Part shown: positions 10,470 through 19,269 of the stretch, one piece after another
How the letters are laid out: each line of letters starts with the position of its first letter
How positions within the stretch are numbered: position 1 is the first letter of the stretch
From: Desulfobacterales bacterium
Lineage (GTDB): Bacteria > Desulfobacterota > Desulfobacteria > Desulfobacterales > JAEINQ01
Length of the DNA: 64,000 nucleotides
NCBI GenBank assembly: GCA_016342285.1
Contig: JAEINQ010000041.1
Span: 1 to 64,000, forward strand
Direction: 5' to 3'
Translations under genes and position numbers: made by a program
The notes under the pieces: generated by a model
Seen by the model: only the letters and a program-made list of their open reading frames with translations
Databases searched by the model: none
Told to the model about the DNA's origin: nothing

Positions 10470-10547
10470 TTTTTCCGCCTTTATGAATATTGCGTTCGTG
10501 GCAAGCGAATGGATCCGTTTCTATGGGTTTGAGATGTCCCACAGTTG

Positions 10548-11768
10548 TTAGCGCTGAAGGTTTTCGATCAAGGCCGCCGCCCCCAGGCCGCCGCCGCAAC
10601 AGGAACTGAACAGACCGTAGCGGCCGCCGGTTCGGATCAGGTGGCGCATGGCGAATATGCAGATCCTTGCCCCCGAGGCGCCGTTAGGATGGCCGAAGGC
10701 GATGGCGCCGCCGATGGGGTTCCATTTTTCCATGGCGACCTTTTCCCCTGTCTGCTTTTCCAGTTCAGCGATGACGGCCAGGTTCTGCACGGCAAAGGCT
10801 TCGTTGCATTCGATGACGTCCATGTCGGACAGTTTCAGCCCGGCCCGGCCAAGGGCGATGGGTATGGCATAGGCCGGAGAGATTCCCATGATGGACGGAT
10901 CGACGCCGGACTCGGCGCCGCAGACCCACCGGGCCATGGGGGTATAGCCGAGCGCTTCGGCTTTTTCACGGCTCATCATCAGCACAAAGGCGCTACCGTC
11001 GTTTAATCCCGATGCATTGCCCACGGTGACGGTGCCGTCTTTCTTGAAAACGGGTTTTAGTTTTGCCAGGGTCTCGAGGGAAGAAAGACGGGGGTGTTCA
11101 TCTTCCTTGAATTCGAGAGGTGGGGTTTTTTTCCCCTGAGAGACCATCACCGGAATGATTTCCTCGGTAAAGTAGCCTGCGGCCATGGCCTCTTTGGCCA
11201 GGGTCTGGCTTCGAAAAGCGAATTCATCCTGGGCCTGCCTGGAGATACTGTATTTGGCCTGAAGATTTTCAGCGGTCAGCCCCATATCACTCGGCCCGTA
11301 GTTCGGGCCTGTTTCGGAATCCGGGGCCAGCTGGGGGGCGAGAAACTGAGGCGGCGTGTTGCGATAGGGAGGCGTGCACTGGGAAAACCGGGCGGGAACC
11401 TGGCTGTATCCTTCCATGCCGCCTGCGATGATGATATCCGCATAGTTTAAACGGATTTTCCAGGCCGCATGGTTGATGGCGTCGATGGCCGAACCGCACT
11501 GCATTTCAATGAAACTGGCCGTTGTGGTTTCCGGCAGACCGGCATAAAGCAGTGCCCATCGGGCCGGGTTCAATGCCCGGGAAGCGCCGATGGCCGACCC
11601 CAAAAAGACACAATCCACATGTCCTTTCTCATGGACTTTCGTTCTGTCCAGCAACCCCTTGATGCCGATTCCGGCCAGTTCCTCGGGTGAGAACTCCTTC
11701 AAGGAGCCGCCCATTTTGCCAAATGCCGTGCGCATGCCTTCAACGATGACCACGTCTCTTTTGTTCAT
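10548..11768 (-). CDS. Thiolase (acetyl-CoA acyltransferase)
   Basis: A 406-residue type II thiolase. The acyl-accepting Cys91 lies in MQCGSAID, the NEAFAVQNL block and GHPNGASGAR block carry the family Asn and His, and CCGGGLGAA contains the C-terminal catalytic Cys. The ATG follows AAGGAGAT by six bases. It should cleave a 3-ketoacyl-CoA with free CoA, or run the reverse condensation. It heads the minus-strand operon ending in the CoA-transferase genes and is divergent from the ABC transporter operon, so one intergenic region likely controls uptake and the final cleavage step. Chain-length preference is not evident. Confidence 0.9.
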   Translation of the reverse strand: MNKRDVVIVEGMRTAFGKMGGSLKEFSPEELAGIGIKGLLDRTKVHEKGHVDCVFLGSAIGASRALNPARWALLYAGLPETTTASFIEMQCGSAIDAINHAAWKIRLNYADIIIAGGMEGYSQVPARFSQCTPPYRNTPPQFLAPQLAPDSETGPNYGPSDMGLTAENLQAKYSISRQAQDEFAFRSQTLAKEAMAAGYFTEEIIPVMVSQGKKTPPLEFKEDEHPRLSSLETLAKLKPVFKKDGTVTVGNASGLNDGSAFVLMMSREKAEALGYTPMARWVCGAESGVDPSIMGISPAYAIPIALGRAGLKLSDMDVIECNEAFAVQNLAVIAELEKQTGEKVAMEKWNPIGGAIAFGHPNGASGARICIFAMRHLIRTGGRYGLFSSCCGGGLGAAALIENLQR

Positions 11769-11836
11769 CTGCCGATCTCCTTTGTTTCATCGCGTTACGC
11801 GGGTCAGATGTTGTGTCCAGTATGATTTTTATCAAG

Positions 11837-12082
11837 AAGGTTTCCAAATAGTCAACAAAATTTTTTTAAAGAGGAAACATTATTGATTTGATATGATGAA
11901 TCCTGAAAATAGATTGCCCGGATAGAAAGTCCGATAGATAGGATATATATACCATATAATGGGTCATATGGTGCTTTGAATGCAATATATTGTGGTAAAA
12001 ATCCTGCCCTCCCGGCTGTTTGTAACGGTTTCCAACAGGTGTTCGAATTAGGAAACCTTTTTCTTGACAAAAAGGAAACATT
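11837..12082. promoter_or_regulatory. Cluster of five GGAAAC/GTTTCC elements in a divergent control region
   Basis: Within 245 bases between the divergent thiolase and transporter genes, GGAAAC or its complement occurs at about 11840, 11873, 12029, 12051 and 12074. Two copies are AGGAAACATT. Another pair forms an inverted repeat GGTTTCC (12028-12034) / GGAAACC (12051-12057). A hexamer would be expected far less often by chance. This may be a binding array for one of the regulators in the cluster; no protein can be assigned. Confidence 0.35.
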
Positions 12083-12093
12083 GGCCTAATGAT
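12064..12093 (+). promoter_or_regulatory. Weak candidate promoter of the transporter operon
   Basis: A perfect TTGACA (12064-12069) is followed after 18 bases by AATGAT (12088-12093), a poor -10. The position upstream of livH fits, but the -10 mismatch leaves the call weak; an activator may be needed. Confidence 0.3.
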
Positions 12094-12099
12094 GGGCAA

Positions 12100-12115
12100 C
12101 CATGGCATGCCATGG
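12100..12115. promoter_or_regulatory. 16-bp perfect palindrome upstream of livH
   Basis: CCATGGCATGCCATGG reads the same on both strands. It lies 58 bases before the livH ATG and just downstream of the candidate -10, a typical place for a repressor operator. The cluster's XRE-cupin or TetR proteins are the obvious candidates, by location only. Confidence 0.4.
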
Positions 12116-12173
12116 CCCCACCCTGAAAACGAACGATTGGCAAAAGCATCGATAGTGGAAAGGAATCGAACCG

Positions 12174-13034
12174 ATGGCCGACATTCCTGTGTTTTTCCTT
12201 CATGGACTCGCCTATGCCGGCCTGCTTTTTCTGTTGTCGTCCGGCCTGACCCTGGTCTTTGGCATGATGAATGTCCTCAACTTCGCCCATGCCGCCTTTT
12301 ACATGCTCGGCGCCTATTTTTCATATTCGGTCCTCAAGCTGACGGGGAATTTATGGCTGGCCATGTTGATCTGTCCCCTGTTGCTTCTGTTGATCGGCGC
12401 CCTGGTGGAAAGATTCCTGCTGCGCCGGGTTCACCGTCTCGGGCATGTCCATGAACTGCTGCTGACTTTCGGTGTTGCCTATATCATCACGGAACTGGTG
12501 AAGTTGGGGTGGGGCAATTTCCCCCTTTCGGTTCAGGTGCAAGGCTTTTTGAGCGACAAGATCCATATCTTCGGAATCGATTATCCGGTCTACCGAATCT
12601 TTATTTTCTTATGTGCCGTTGCGGTGGGGCTGGTCATGGGGCTGGTGATTTATAAGACCCGGGTGGGGATCATCGTTCGGGCCGCAGTCAACGACAGCCA
12701 GATGGTCAGCGCGCTCGGCATCAATGTTCAGTTCGTCTTCATGAGTGTCTTTGCCGTGGGTGCTGCTTTGTCGGGTTTTGCCGGGGTGATTGCAGGGCCG
12801 CTGTTGACCACTTACCCGGGAATGGCGGCCGAGATTCTCATTGATGCCTTTGTCGTCATTGTCGTCGGCGGGTTCGGGAGTCTGGGCGGGGCGGTGCTGG
12901 CATCGTTCATTATCGGAGAACTGCAATCTTTCGGGGTGCTGCTGATCCCCAAATTATCCGTGGCTTTGATCTATATGCTCATGGCTGCCGTGTTGATCAT
13001 AAAACCTTCGGGGCTATTTGGTGAGGAGCAATGA
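12174..13034 (+). CDS. livH: LivH-type ABC transporter permease
   Basis: A 286-residue, highly hydrophobic inner-membrane protein with about eight predicted helices and the LivH/LivM permease signature: the GLTLVFGMMNVLNFAHA N-terminal block and the GGFGSLGGAV C-terminal coupling segment. It is the first of five tightly packed genes (permease, permease, ATPase, ATPase, binding protein) and overlaps livM by four bases. The family imports branched-chain amino acids, but in CoA-rich clusters its members often carry other carboxylates, aromatic acids or amides. Given the neighbouring CoA-transferase and beta-oxidation genes, a carboxylic acid substrate is plausible. The substrate is inferred, not seen. 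Confidence 0.9.
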   Translation: MADIPVFFLHGLAYAGLLFLLSSGLTLVFGMMNVLNFAHAAFYMLGAYFSYSVLKLTGNLWLAMLICPLLLLLIGALVERFLLRRVHRLGHVHELLLTFGVAYIITELVKLGWGNFPLSVQVQGFLSDKIHIFGIDYPVYRIFIFLCAVAVGLVMGLVIYKTRVGIIVRAAVNDSQMVSALGINVQFVFMSVFAVGAALSGFAGVIAGPLLTTYPGMAAEILIDAFVVIVVGGFGSLGGAVLASFIIGELQSFGVLLIPKLSVALIYMLMAAVLIIKPSGLFGEEQ

Positions 13035-14038
13035 TGACGCAAAAAAACATGACCACCCTGGGTTTGTCGGCGTTGTTTCTGTTCCTGGTTGCGGTGGTGG
13101 TTCCCGCGTGGTTCCCGCCCTATCAGGTCATGCTGGTCACAGAGGTCATTGTCTTTTCACTCTACGCCGTCAGTTATAACCTGCTTTTGGGGTATTCCGG
13201 CCTTTTGTCATTCGGGCATGCCATGTTTTTCGGGACCGGGGCGTACACCACCGCTGTTGCGTTGGGGCATATTCCTGGACTTCCCATTTACGGTGCCATC
13301 ATAATTTCGGTGCTTGTAACGACCGTGGTCGGTTTTTTGGTGGGGGGGTTGCTCCTGCGGCACAAAGGGTCCTATTTTGCCCTGCTCACCCTTGCTTTCA
13401 ACGCCCTTTTCTATGCCATTGCCACCAAGTGGTACACCATTACCGGCGGCGATGACGGACTGAGCGTCTTCCGGCCGGACCTGAACCTCGGTTTTGTCCG
13501 CCTGAACATGGCTGACATCACAACCTTTTATTTTTTCACCCTGGTTTGTATCGGTGCGGTTATCCTCTTTTGCTGGTATTTTTCCCATACCGCCATGGGA
13601 AAGACCGTTCTTCTCATGCGGGAGAACGAAGAACGGATGAAATTTATCGGCTACGACACCAATATCACCCGGCTCATCCTCTTTACCTTCACCGGTGCCC
13701 TGGCCGGGCTTGCCGGTTCGTTTTATGCCCTCTTTTTTGAATTTACCTCCATTTCGGCCATCAGCATCGATATGACTACCACGGTTTTGCTGATGACGTT
13801 TATCGGAGGGACGGGATCCTTTGGCGGTCCGATTCTTGGTGCACTGGTCTTTACTTACCTTCAGGATTTTCTCAGCGACATTACCGACCGCTGGCCGCTG
13901 GTCATGGGGTTTATCTTCATCGTGATGGTGCTCTACGTACCCGCTGGGCTGTCGGGGATCGTCACCGCGTTAAAAGACCGATTGGCCGGGGCAAGGCGGC
14001 GACGCGGCCAAGTTGATACGGAAGGGCGGCAGATATGA
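13031..14038 (+). CDS. livM: LivM-type ABC transporter permease
   Basis: A 335-residue membrane protein with about ten hydrophobic segments and LivM hallmarks: YNLLLGYSGLLSFGHAMFFG near the N-terminus and FIGGTGSFGGPILGA near the C-terminus. The first of two adjacent ATG codons overlaps the livH stop by four bases and is preceded by GAGGAG, implying translational coupling. It should form the heterodimeric channel with LivH. The tail after the last helix is basic (ARRRRGQ) and probably cytoplasmic. Confidence 0.9.
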   Translation: MMTQKNMTTLGLSALFLFLVAVVVPAWFPPYQVMLVTEVIVFSLYAVSYNLLLGYSGLLSFGHAMFFGTGAYTTAVALGHIPGLPIYGAIIISVLVTTVVGFLVGGLLLRHKGSYFALLTLAFNALFYAIATKWYTITGGDDGLSVFRPDLNLGFVRLNMADITTFYFFTLVCIGAVILFCWYFSHTAMGKTVLLMRENEERMKFIGYDTNITRLILFTFTGALAGLAGSFYALFFEFTSISAISIDMTTTVLLMTFIGGTGSFGGPILGALVFTYLQDFLSDITDRWPLVMGFIFIVMVLYVPAGLSGIVTALKDRLAGARRRRGQVDTEGRQI

Positions 14039-14787
14039 ATCGATCAGAAGATATATTGCAGGTCAGGGATGTCGCAAAAGATTTTTCAGGGCTGCCCGTG
14101 CTTAAAAGTGTTAATTTTTCGGTCAAGCAGGGCGAACGGCATGCGATTATCGGTCCCAACGGAGCCGGAAAAACCACCCTGTTCAACATCATCAGTGGAA
14201 AATACAAGCCTTCGGCGGGGGAGATTATCTTCAAAGGTGAAAGTGTTTCCGGAAAACCGCCCCATGTGATGACCCGAAAGGGAATGGGCCGGTCCTTCCA
14301 GATTACCAATGTCTTTCTTGAACTGACCGCACTTGAAAATATCCGCGCCGGGGTCCGATGTCGCCACGGCCTTCGCTACAGTTTTTTTAAAAAACCGGAG
14401 AATGCCACGGCGATCAACCGCAAAACGACTGAAATTCTCGAACTGGTCGGGCTTGCCGATGTCATGGACAAAACGGTCAGCGCGCTTTCCTACGGCCAGC
14501 AGCGGGCGCTGGAGATCGGCATTACCCTTTCCACCGAACCGGAGCTGATCCTTTTGGATGAACCGACGGCCGGCATGACCCGTGAGGAGACGGTCGACAC
14601 CATTGGTATGGTCGACAGGATCACCGGAGATCGGGCCATCATCATTATCGAGCATGACATGGATGTTGTTTTTTCCCTGGCCGACACCATATCGGTTCTG
14701 CACTACGGAACCATACTCGCTTCCGGCATACCGGATGAAATCCGCAACGATCAGCGGGTCAAGGACGCATACTTGGGAGAGGGATAA
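14035..14787 (+). CDS. livG: LivG-type ABC transporter ATPase
   Basis: A 250-residue ATPase with Walker A GPNGAGKTT, the LSYGQQR signature, Walker B LILLDEPTAGM and the switch His in IIIEHDMDV. The ATG overlaps the livM stop by four bases. It energises transport together with LivF. Length and order match the standard high-affinity LIV arrangement, and no motif residue is missing. Confidence 0.92.
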   Translation: MNRSEDILQVRDVAKDFSGLPVLKSVNFSVKQGERHAIIGPNGAGKTTLFNIISGKYKPSAGEIIFKGESVSGKPPHVMTRKGMGRSFQITNVFLELTALENIRAGVRCRHGLRYSFFKKPENATAINRKTTEILELVGLADVMDKTVSALSYGQQRALEIGITLSTEPELILLDEPTAGMTREETVDTIGMVDRITGDRAIIIIEHDMDVVFSLADTISVLHYGTILASGIPDEIRNDQRVKDAYLGEG

Positions 14788-14789
14788 GC

Positions 14790-15503
14790 ATGCTACTAGA
14801 CGTCTCGGAAGTACACGCGTATTACGGAAAAAGTCATATTCTCCATGGCGTTTCCATGCAGCTTCAAAAGGGGGAGCTGGTCTGCCTGCTGGGAAGGAAC
14901 GGGGTTGGCAAGACCACGACCCTGAAAAGCATCATGGGGCTGGTAACACCGCAGTCCGGAAGCATTGTCTTTGCCGGTCGTGAACTGGCCGGCAAGCCTC
15001 CCCACGAAATCGCCAGGCTCGGGGTCGGGATCGTTCCGGAAACACGCCGGATATTCGGGAGCCTGACCGTCCATGAGAATCTGTTGATCGGCATTAAAAA
15101 AACAGCACAGATCGAAGGGGCCGGACAGGCCTGGGCCCTGGAACGGATTTACGATTCGTTTCCACTGTTGAAAAAACGCCAGAACAGCAAGGGGAAACAT
15201 CTTTCCGGGGGGGAGCAGCAAGTGCTCACCGTGGCCCGTACCCTCATGGGAAATCCCGGACTGATTCTTGTTGACGAGCCCACCGAGGGGCTGGCGCCCC
15301 TGATCGTAAAGGATGTGCTCGATATGTTGTCCAGAGTGCGCGAATCCGGGGTGACCGTTTTGATGGTGGAGCAAAATTTCAACGCCGCCATTAAGATCGC
15401 CGATCGCTTCTATATCATGGGCAAGGGCCATATCGTTTTTGAGGGAGACGAAAAGGCCCTGTTTGAGGCCGAAGAGGTGCGAAAGACCTATTTGGAGGTC
15501 TGA
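14790..15503 (+). CDS. livF: LivF-type ABC transporter ATPase
   Basis: A 237-residue ATPase with Walker A GRNGVGKTT, signature LSGGEQQ, Walker B LILVDEPTEGL and the H-loop region MVEQNFNAA typical of LivF, where Gln/Asn-rich sequence replaces the usual His. It starts two bases after livG behind a GGGAGAGG ribosome site. It is the second nucleotide-binding subunit of the importer. Confidence 0.92.
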   Translation: MLLDVSEVHAYYGKSHILHGVSMQLQKGELVCLLGRNGVGKTTTLKSIMGLVTPQSGSIVFAGRELAGKPPHEIARLGVGIVPETRRIFGSLTVHENLLIGIKKTAQIEGAGQAWALERIYDSFPLLKKRQNSKGKHLSGGEQQVLTVARTLMGNPGLILVDEPTEGLAPLIVKDVLDMLSRVRESGVTVLMVEQNFNAAIKIADRFYIMGKGHIVFEGDEKALFEAEEVRKTYLEV

Positions 15504-15544
15504 GCATGGGGAATAAAACTCACAAGGACAAAAGGAGATGGATG

Positions 15545-16762
15545 ATGAAAAAGAATGCGTTCGTATGTCTGGCTCTGATTGCAGTGGTTGCGGTTTTGTT
15601 CGGCGCTTCCTACGCCACGGCCGCTGAGACCATTAAATTGGGCTGCACCGAGCCCCTGTCCGGTACGTTCAAGGATATCGGGGAGCGATACGCCGAAGGG
15701 GTTGAATACGCGGTTGATACCATCAATGCCAATGGCGGTCTGCTGGGCCGGAAGGTAGAATTCATCCCGGTCGATTCGGAACTCAAACCCGATATCGTCA
15801 CCCGCAAGGCGAACAAGCTTATCTTGAAAGAAGGCGTGAAGTTTTTCTGTGGCGGCACCGGCAGTTCCATCGGGGGGGCCATGTCGGTCCTGATGGAAAA
15901 GCAAGACGGGATCTTTTTTACCTATGGCCAGGATGCCGCCAGCCTGACGGGCGACAAATGCAGCAAGCATTTTTTCAGGCCCGGAGGCAGCACCGACGGC
16001 CGGTCTTATGCCCTGGCCCAGTGGGTGGTTAAAAACGGTTACAAACGCGTGGCCGGCATCGCCCAGGATTATTCTTTCGGAAAAGAGGCAATGGCCGCTT
16101 TCATAAAGAAAGTCAAGGAACTCGACCCGACGGTGGAAATTGTGGCCGAGCTCTTCCATCCCTTGGGAACCAAAGACTACGCGCCGTACATCAGCCAGAT
16201 CATTTCATCCAAGCCGGAAGTTGTTTTTACTTCCAACTGGGGCAACGACCTGACGTTGCTGCTCAAGCAGGGAAAACCCATGGGAATGGATGCACCCTTT
16301 GCCTGCTATTACGCCAACGATGATGTCATGATCAAGGGCGTGGCCAATGATTCCGCTGTCATCGGCAGCATGGGTGCGGAAATCTACATGCTTTCCATCC
16401 CGACGGAAAAAAACAAGGCGTTTGTGGCTCAGTTCCATAAGGACAAGGGCCATTACCCCACATGGCTGATCGGAAAAGCTTACACGGCAACCATGTTCTG
16501 GGCCGAGGCTGTGAAAAAGGCGGGGACGACCGACACCCAGGCCGTGATCAAAGCCTGGGAAGGCCTGGAATACGATGGCCCCGCGGGCAACTGGACCATG
16601 CGTGCCTGTGATCATCAGGCCCAGGTTCCCTACTGGACGGCGAAAATTGTCAAAAAGAATGACTTTTTCGATCACGCCTACGTCGGCGAAGCATCCATGA
16701 TTCCGGCCAAAGAGGTGGAAGTGCCTTGTTCCGAGACCGGTTGTACCCGGATTTCCCAGTAG
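15545..16762 (+). CDS. Periplasmic substrate-binding protein of the LIV-type transporter
   Basis: About 405 residues, opening with a signal peptide (MKKNAF, a hydrophobic core, then SYATAAE). The mature part begins TIKLGCTEPLSGTFKDIG, the standard start of a type I periplasmic binding fold (Peripla_BP_6). I chose the second of two adjacent ATGs because it lies seven bases after AGGAG; 15542 is the alternative. An upstream ATG at 15506 would place 13 charged residues before the signal and is unlikely. It delivers ligand to LivH/LivM. Its closest functional relatives bind leucine, amides, urea or aromatic acids; the ligand here is unknown. Being last in the operon is common for this family. Confidence 0.9.
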   Translation: MKKNAFVCLALIAVVAVLFGASYATAAETIKLGCTEPLSGTFKDIGERYAEGVEYAVDTINANGGLLGRKVEFIPVDSELKPDIVTRKANKLILKEGVKFFCGGTGSSIGGAMSVLMEKQDGIFFTYGQDAASLTGDKCSKHFFRPGGSTDGRSYALAQWVVKNGYKRVAGIAQDYSFGKEAMAAFIKKVKELDPTVEIVAELFHPLGTKDYAPYISQIISSKPEVVFTSNWGNDLTLLLKQGKPMGMDAPFACYYANDDVMIKGVANDSAVIGSMGAEIYMLSIPTEKNKAFVAQFHKDKGHYPTWLIGKAYTATMFWAEAVKKAGTTDTQAVIKAWEGLEYDGPAGNWTMRACDHQAQVPYWTAKIVKKNDFFDHAYVGEASMIPAKEVEVPCSETGCTRISQ

Positions 16763-16804
16763 CGCGTAACGGGGAAGTTATAAATTTGAATGGTGTGTGA
16801 GGGC

Positions 16805-16831
16805 CTGGAAAGCGGCGGGGCCGCTTTCCAG
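16805..16831 (+). terminator. 12-bp stem-loop after the binding-protein gene
   Basis: A perfect 12-bp stem CTGGAAAGCGGC/GCCGCTTTCCAG with a 3-base loop lies 42 bases after the stop. No T-run follows. It may therefore be a processing or mRNA-stabilising hairpin that keeps binding-protein mRNA abundant, rather than a classic terminator. Confidence 0.5.
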
Positions 16832-16924
16832 TACCCCTATGTCAGTCAGGATGCATCGGGTGCGGTTTTGGTAACCTGATGGTCATTAAAAAACTTGAAA
16901 ATGAGAATTTAGAAGGGCGATAAA

Positions 16925-17887
16925 ATGGCAACACTGATTACGGGTGGGACCGGTTTTATTGGATCGTATCTGGCCAAATCGCTGATCGATCAGGGAGACC
17001 GCCCGGTGCTGTTTGATATCTCCCCGCCCGGGGTCATTCTCGACTCGGTGGCGGGAAAATTTGATTTTGTAAGAGGATCTCAGGACAACCTTTCCATTGT
17101 CCTCAATTGCATTGCCGACCATGACATCCAACGCATTTTTCATCTGGGCGGCATGCTTTCGGTCCCTTCTGAAGAAAACCCATGGGCGGCATTTAACGCC
17201 AATGTACTCGGCACATACAATATCCTGGAGGCATCCAGGATACGGGGCGTGAAACAGGTGATATACGGGAGTACCGTGGCCACCTACAGCAAGGATATCC
17301 CGACACCGTTCATCGATGATGCCACAATCCAGCGGCCCACGAGCATGTACGGGACCACCAAGGTATGCGGGGAATTGTTCGGCCGGTATTATTCCCATCG
17401 GTTCGGTATCGATTTCAGAGGGGTCCGGATCCCTTCGGTGGTCGGTCCCGGAGCTAAGACCGCCCACATGTCCATCTACAATGCCTGGGCCATTGAACGG
17501 CCTTTACAAGGACAACCCTATACCCTGATGTGCGACCCCGAAACCCGGTGCCCGGTGATGTATTTTAAGGACGTGGTCAGGGCCCTCGGGCTTTTGGCAA
17601 CGGCCGATGAGGCCGGACTGCCTACCCGGATATACAACCTGGCCGGCATTGCGCCGGCCTTTTCAGCCCGTGAACTGGTCGATGAAATCCAGCGTCAAAT
17701 CCCGGCGGCAAACCTTGAATTTAATCCGGATCCGCGGATTGTGTCGCTTTTAAAGGAACTCGGTTCCCTGGCCATTAACGATGATTGTGCCCGAAACGAA
17801 TGGGGCTGGGAAATCGCCTATCCATTGTCGGAGATGGTGACGGACTTTATTCAGGAATTCAATTCCCATCGGGGCTGGTACCTTTAG
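16925..17887 (+). CDS. Extended SDR, NAD-dependent epimerase/dehydratase family
   Basis: A 320-residue extended short-chain dehydrogenase. The dinucleotide motif GGTGFIG starts at residue 7 and the active-site YGTTK (YxxxK) pair sits near 140-145 with an upstream Ser/Thr. The C-terminal half resembles SDR-type L-threonine 3-dehydrogenases and nucleotide-sugar epimerases. Because it lies between a carboxylate-type importer and a 3-hydroxyacyl-CoA dehydrogenase, oxidation of a hydroxy acid or hydroxyacyl-CoA is more likely than sugar epimerisation, but this is contextual. Start supported by AGAAGGG upstream. Confidence 0.75.
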   Translation: MATLITGGTGFIGSYLAKSLIDQGDRPVLFDISPPGVILDSVAGKFDFVRGSQDNLSIVLNCIADHDIQRIFHLGGMLSVPSEENPWAAFNANVLGTYNILEASRIRGVKQVIYGSTVATYSKDIPTPFIDDATIQRPTSMYGTTKVCGELFGRYYSHRFGIDFRGVRIPSVVGPGAKTAHMSIYNAWAIERPLQGQPYTLMCDPETRCPVMYFKDVVRALGLLATADEAGLPTRIYNLAGIAPAFSARELVDEIQRQIPAANLEFNPDPRIVSLLKELGSLAINDDCARNEWGWEIAYPLSEMVTDFIQEFNSHRGWYL

Positions 17888-17949
17888 CCACCCGAGGATA
17901 CCCCACAGTTGCATAAACAACATGGTGATTCAAAAAGAGGGGGAAGGAA

Positions 17950-18810
17950 ATGAACGAGATTGGGAAAGTCGCCGTGGTCGGCGCCGGCATGATGGGTGCT
18001 GAGATCGCCTATTGTTTCGCCTTGGCCGGCAAGGATGTGGTCTTAAATGATGCGTCCATGGATTTGGCCTGCTCGGGCAAGCATCGGCTGGAGAAAATCC
18101 TGGACAAGGGGATTTCAAAGGGAAAGATTGAACCCGAACGCAAGCAATCGGTTCTGTCCCTGATTACACCCACCGATGCCGATCATGCTCTTGGCGATGC
18201 CGATCTTGTGGTGGAGGCGGTATTTGAGGATGAACAGGTCAAAAAAGAAGTTATGTCCCGACTGGATACCATCTGTCAGCCCCATTGTATTTTCGCCACC
18301 AACACCTCCAGCATTCCAATCACGCGACTGGCCACAGCCGTTGGCCCGGATCGGATCGGCCGGTTTATCGGGACCCACTATTTTTCTCCGGTCTCTCTTA
18401 TGAAACTGGTCGAGGTCGTACCGGGACTGGAAACCACCGAAGAGACCGTGGCCACCATGATGGCCTGCTGTCGCGATATCGGCAAGACGCCCATCCGCGT
18501 CAAGGATGTCCCCGGATTTGCAGTCAACCGAATTCTGCATGCCATGTGGATCGAAGTCAACCGGCTGGTCGAAGAAGAGGTCGCCACCATCGAGGATATC
18601 GACATCGGCTGTAAACTCGGGCTGGGGCACCCCATCGGCCCTTATGCACTGATGGATCTGACGACCAATACATTGAATTTGCAGGTTCAGCAGATATTGT
18701 TTGATGCTTACGGCGAACGGTTTATGCCGCGACCGGTCCTGAAACAGAAAGTGGACGCGAACCACCTTGGCCGAAAGACGGGGCGGGGATGGTACGATTA
18801 CCGGAAATAA
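17950..18810 (+). CDS. 3-hydroxyacyl-CoA dehydrogenase
   Basis: A 286-residue stand-alone (S)-3-hydroxyacyl-CoA dehydrogenase. The NAD-binding GAGMMG motif lies near residues 12-17, NTSSIPITRLA follows the second half of the Rossmann domain, and the catalytic His is in GTHYFSPVSLMKLVEVV. The C-terminal helical domain contains the dimer segment GLGHPIGPYALMD. Length is normal for the FadB2/Hbd group. It oxidises a 3-hydroxyacyl-CoA to the 3-ketoacyl-CoA, the substrate of the divergent thiolase. Ribosome site GGGGGAAGGA just upstream; the MaoC gene follows by 15 bases. Confidence 0.9.
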   Translation: MNEIGKVAVVGAGMMGAEIAYCFALAGKDVVLNDASMDLACSGKHRLEKILDKGISKGKIEPERKQSVLSLITPTDADHALGDADLVVEAVFEDEQVKKEVMSRLDTICQPHCIFATNTSSIPITRLATAVGPDRIGRFIGTHYFSPVSLMKLVEVVPGLETTEETVATMMACCRDIGKTPIRVKDVPGFAVNRILHAMWIEVNRLVEEEVATIEDIDIGCKLGLGHPIGPYALMDLTTNTLNLQVQQILFDAYGERFMPRPVLKQKVDANHLGRKTGRGWYDYRK

Positions 18811-18825
18811 GGATGGGGTAGGGTC

Positions 18826-19269
18826 ATGGACATAATTGGCAAAACCGTTGAGCAGATCCATCCCGGCCAGTTTTCGGAGTTTACGAAAACCGTTTCCGAA
18901 AGCGATGTCTACCTCTATGCTGGAATCTCAGGTGATTTCAACCCGGCCCATGTCAACCAGACATACGCGGAGAAGACATTTTTTAAATCGCGTATCGCCC
19001 ATGGTTTGCTGTCGGCCGGTTTTATATCGGCTGCCATCGCAGGCGGGCTTCCCGGCCCCGGAACAGTTTATTTGCGGCAGGAACTCGATTTTACCGCACC
19101 AGTCTATATGGGAGATACCATTACAGCCCGGGTCGAAGTCATAGAGGTCAATGCGGAGAAAAATCGCGTAAAAATGAAGACCACATGCAGAAACCAGGAC
19201 GGGGAGATTGTAATCGACGGTTACTGCCTCGTATCTCCACCCAAAAGGAAGAAAGCAGAAAGAAAATGA
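18826..19269 (+). CDS. MaoC-family (R)-specific enoyl-CoA hydratase
   Basis: A 147-residue single hot-dog-fold protein with the hydratase-2 motif SGDFNPAHVN carrying the catalytic Asp37 and His42, followed by the SRIAHGLLSAGF helix. It should hydrate a trans-2-enoyl-CoA to the (R)-3-hydroxyacyl-CoA. The neighbouring 3-hydroxyacyl-CoA dehydrogenase is normally (S)-specific, so either the downstream SDR handles the (R)-epimer or the two genes serve different substrates. The stop overlaps the next ATG (ATGA), so translation is probably coupled to the SDR. Confidence 0.88.
   Translation: MDIIGKTVEQIHPGQFSEFTKTVSESDVYLYAGISGDFNPAHVNQTYAEKTFFKSRIAHGLLSAGFISAAIAGGLPGPGTVYLRQELDFTAPVYMGDTITARVEVIEVNAEKNRVKMKTTCRNQDGEIVIDGYCLVSPPKRKKAERK

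Noticed and set aside
16925..17887. Assignment as a polysaccharide sugar epimerase
   Set aside because: The fold allows it, but the operon context is CoA metabolism; left as a general SDR.
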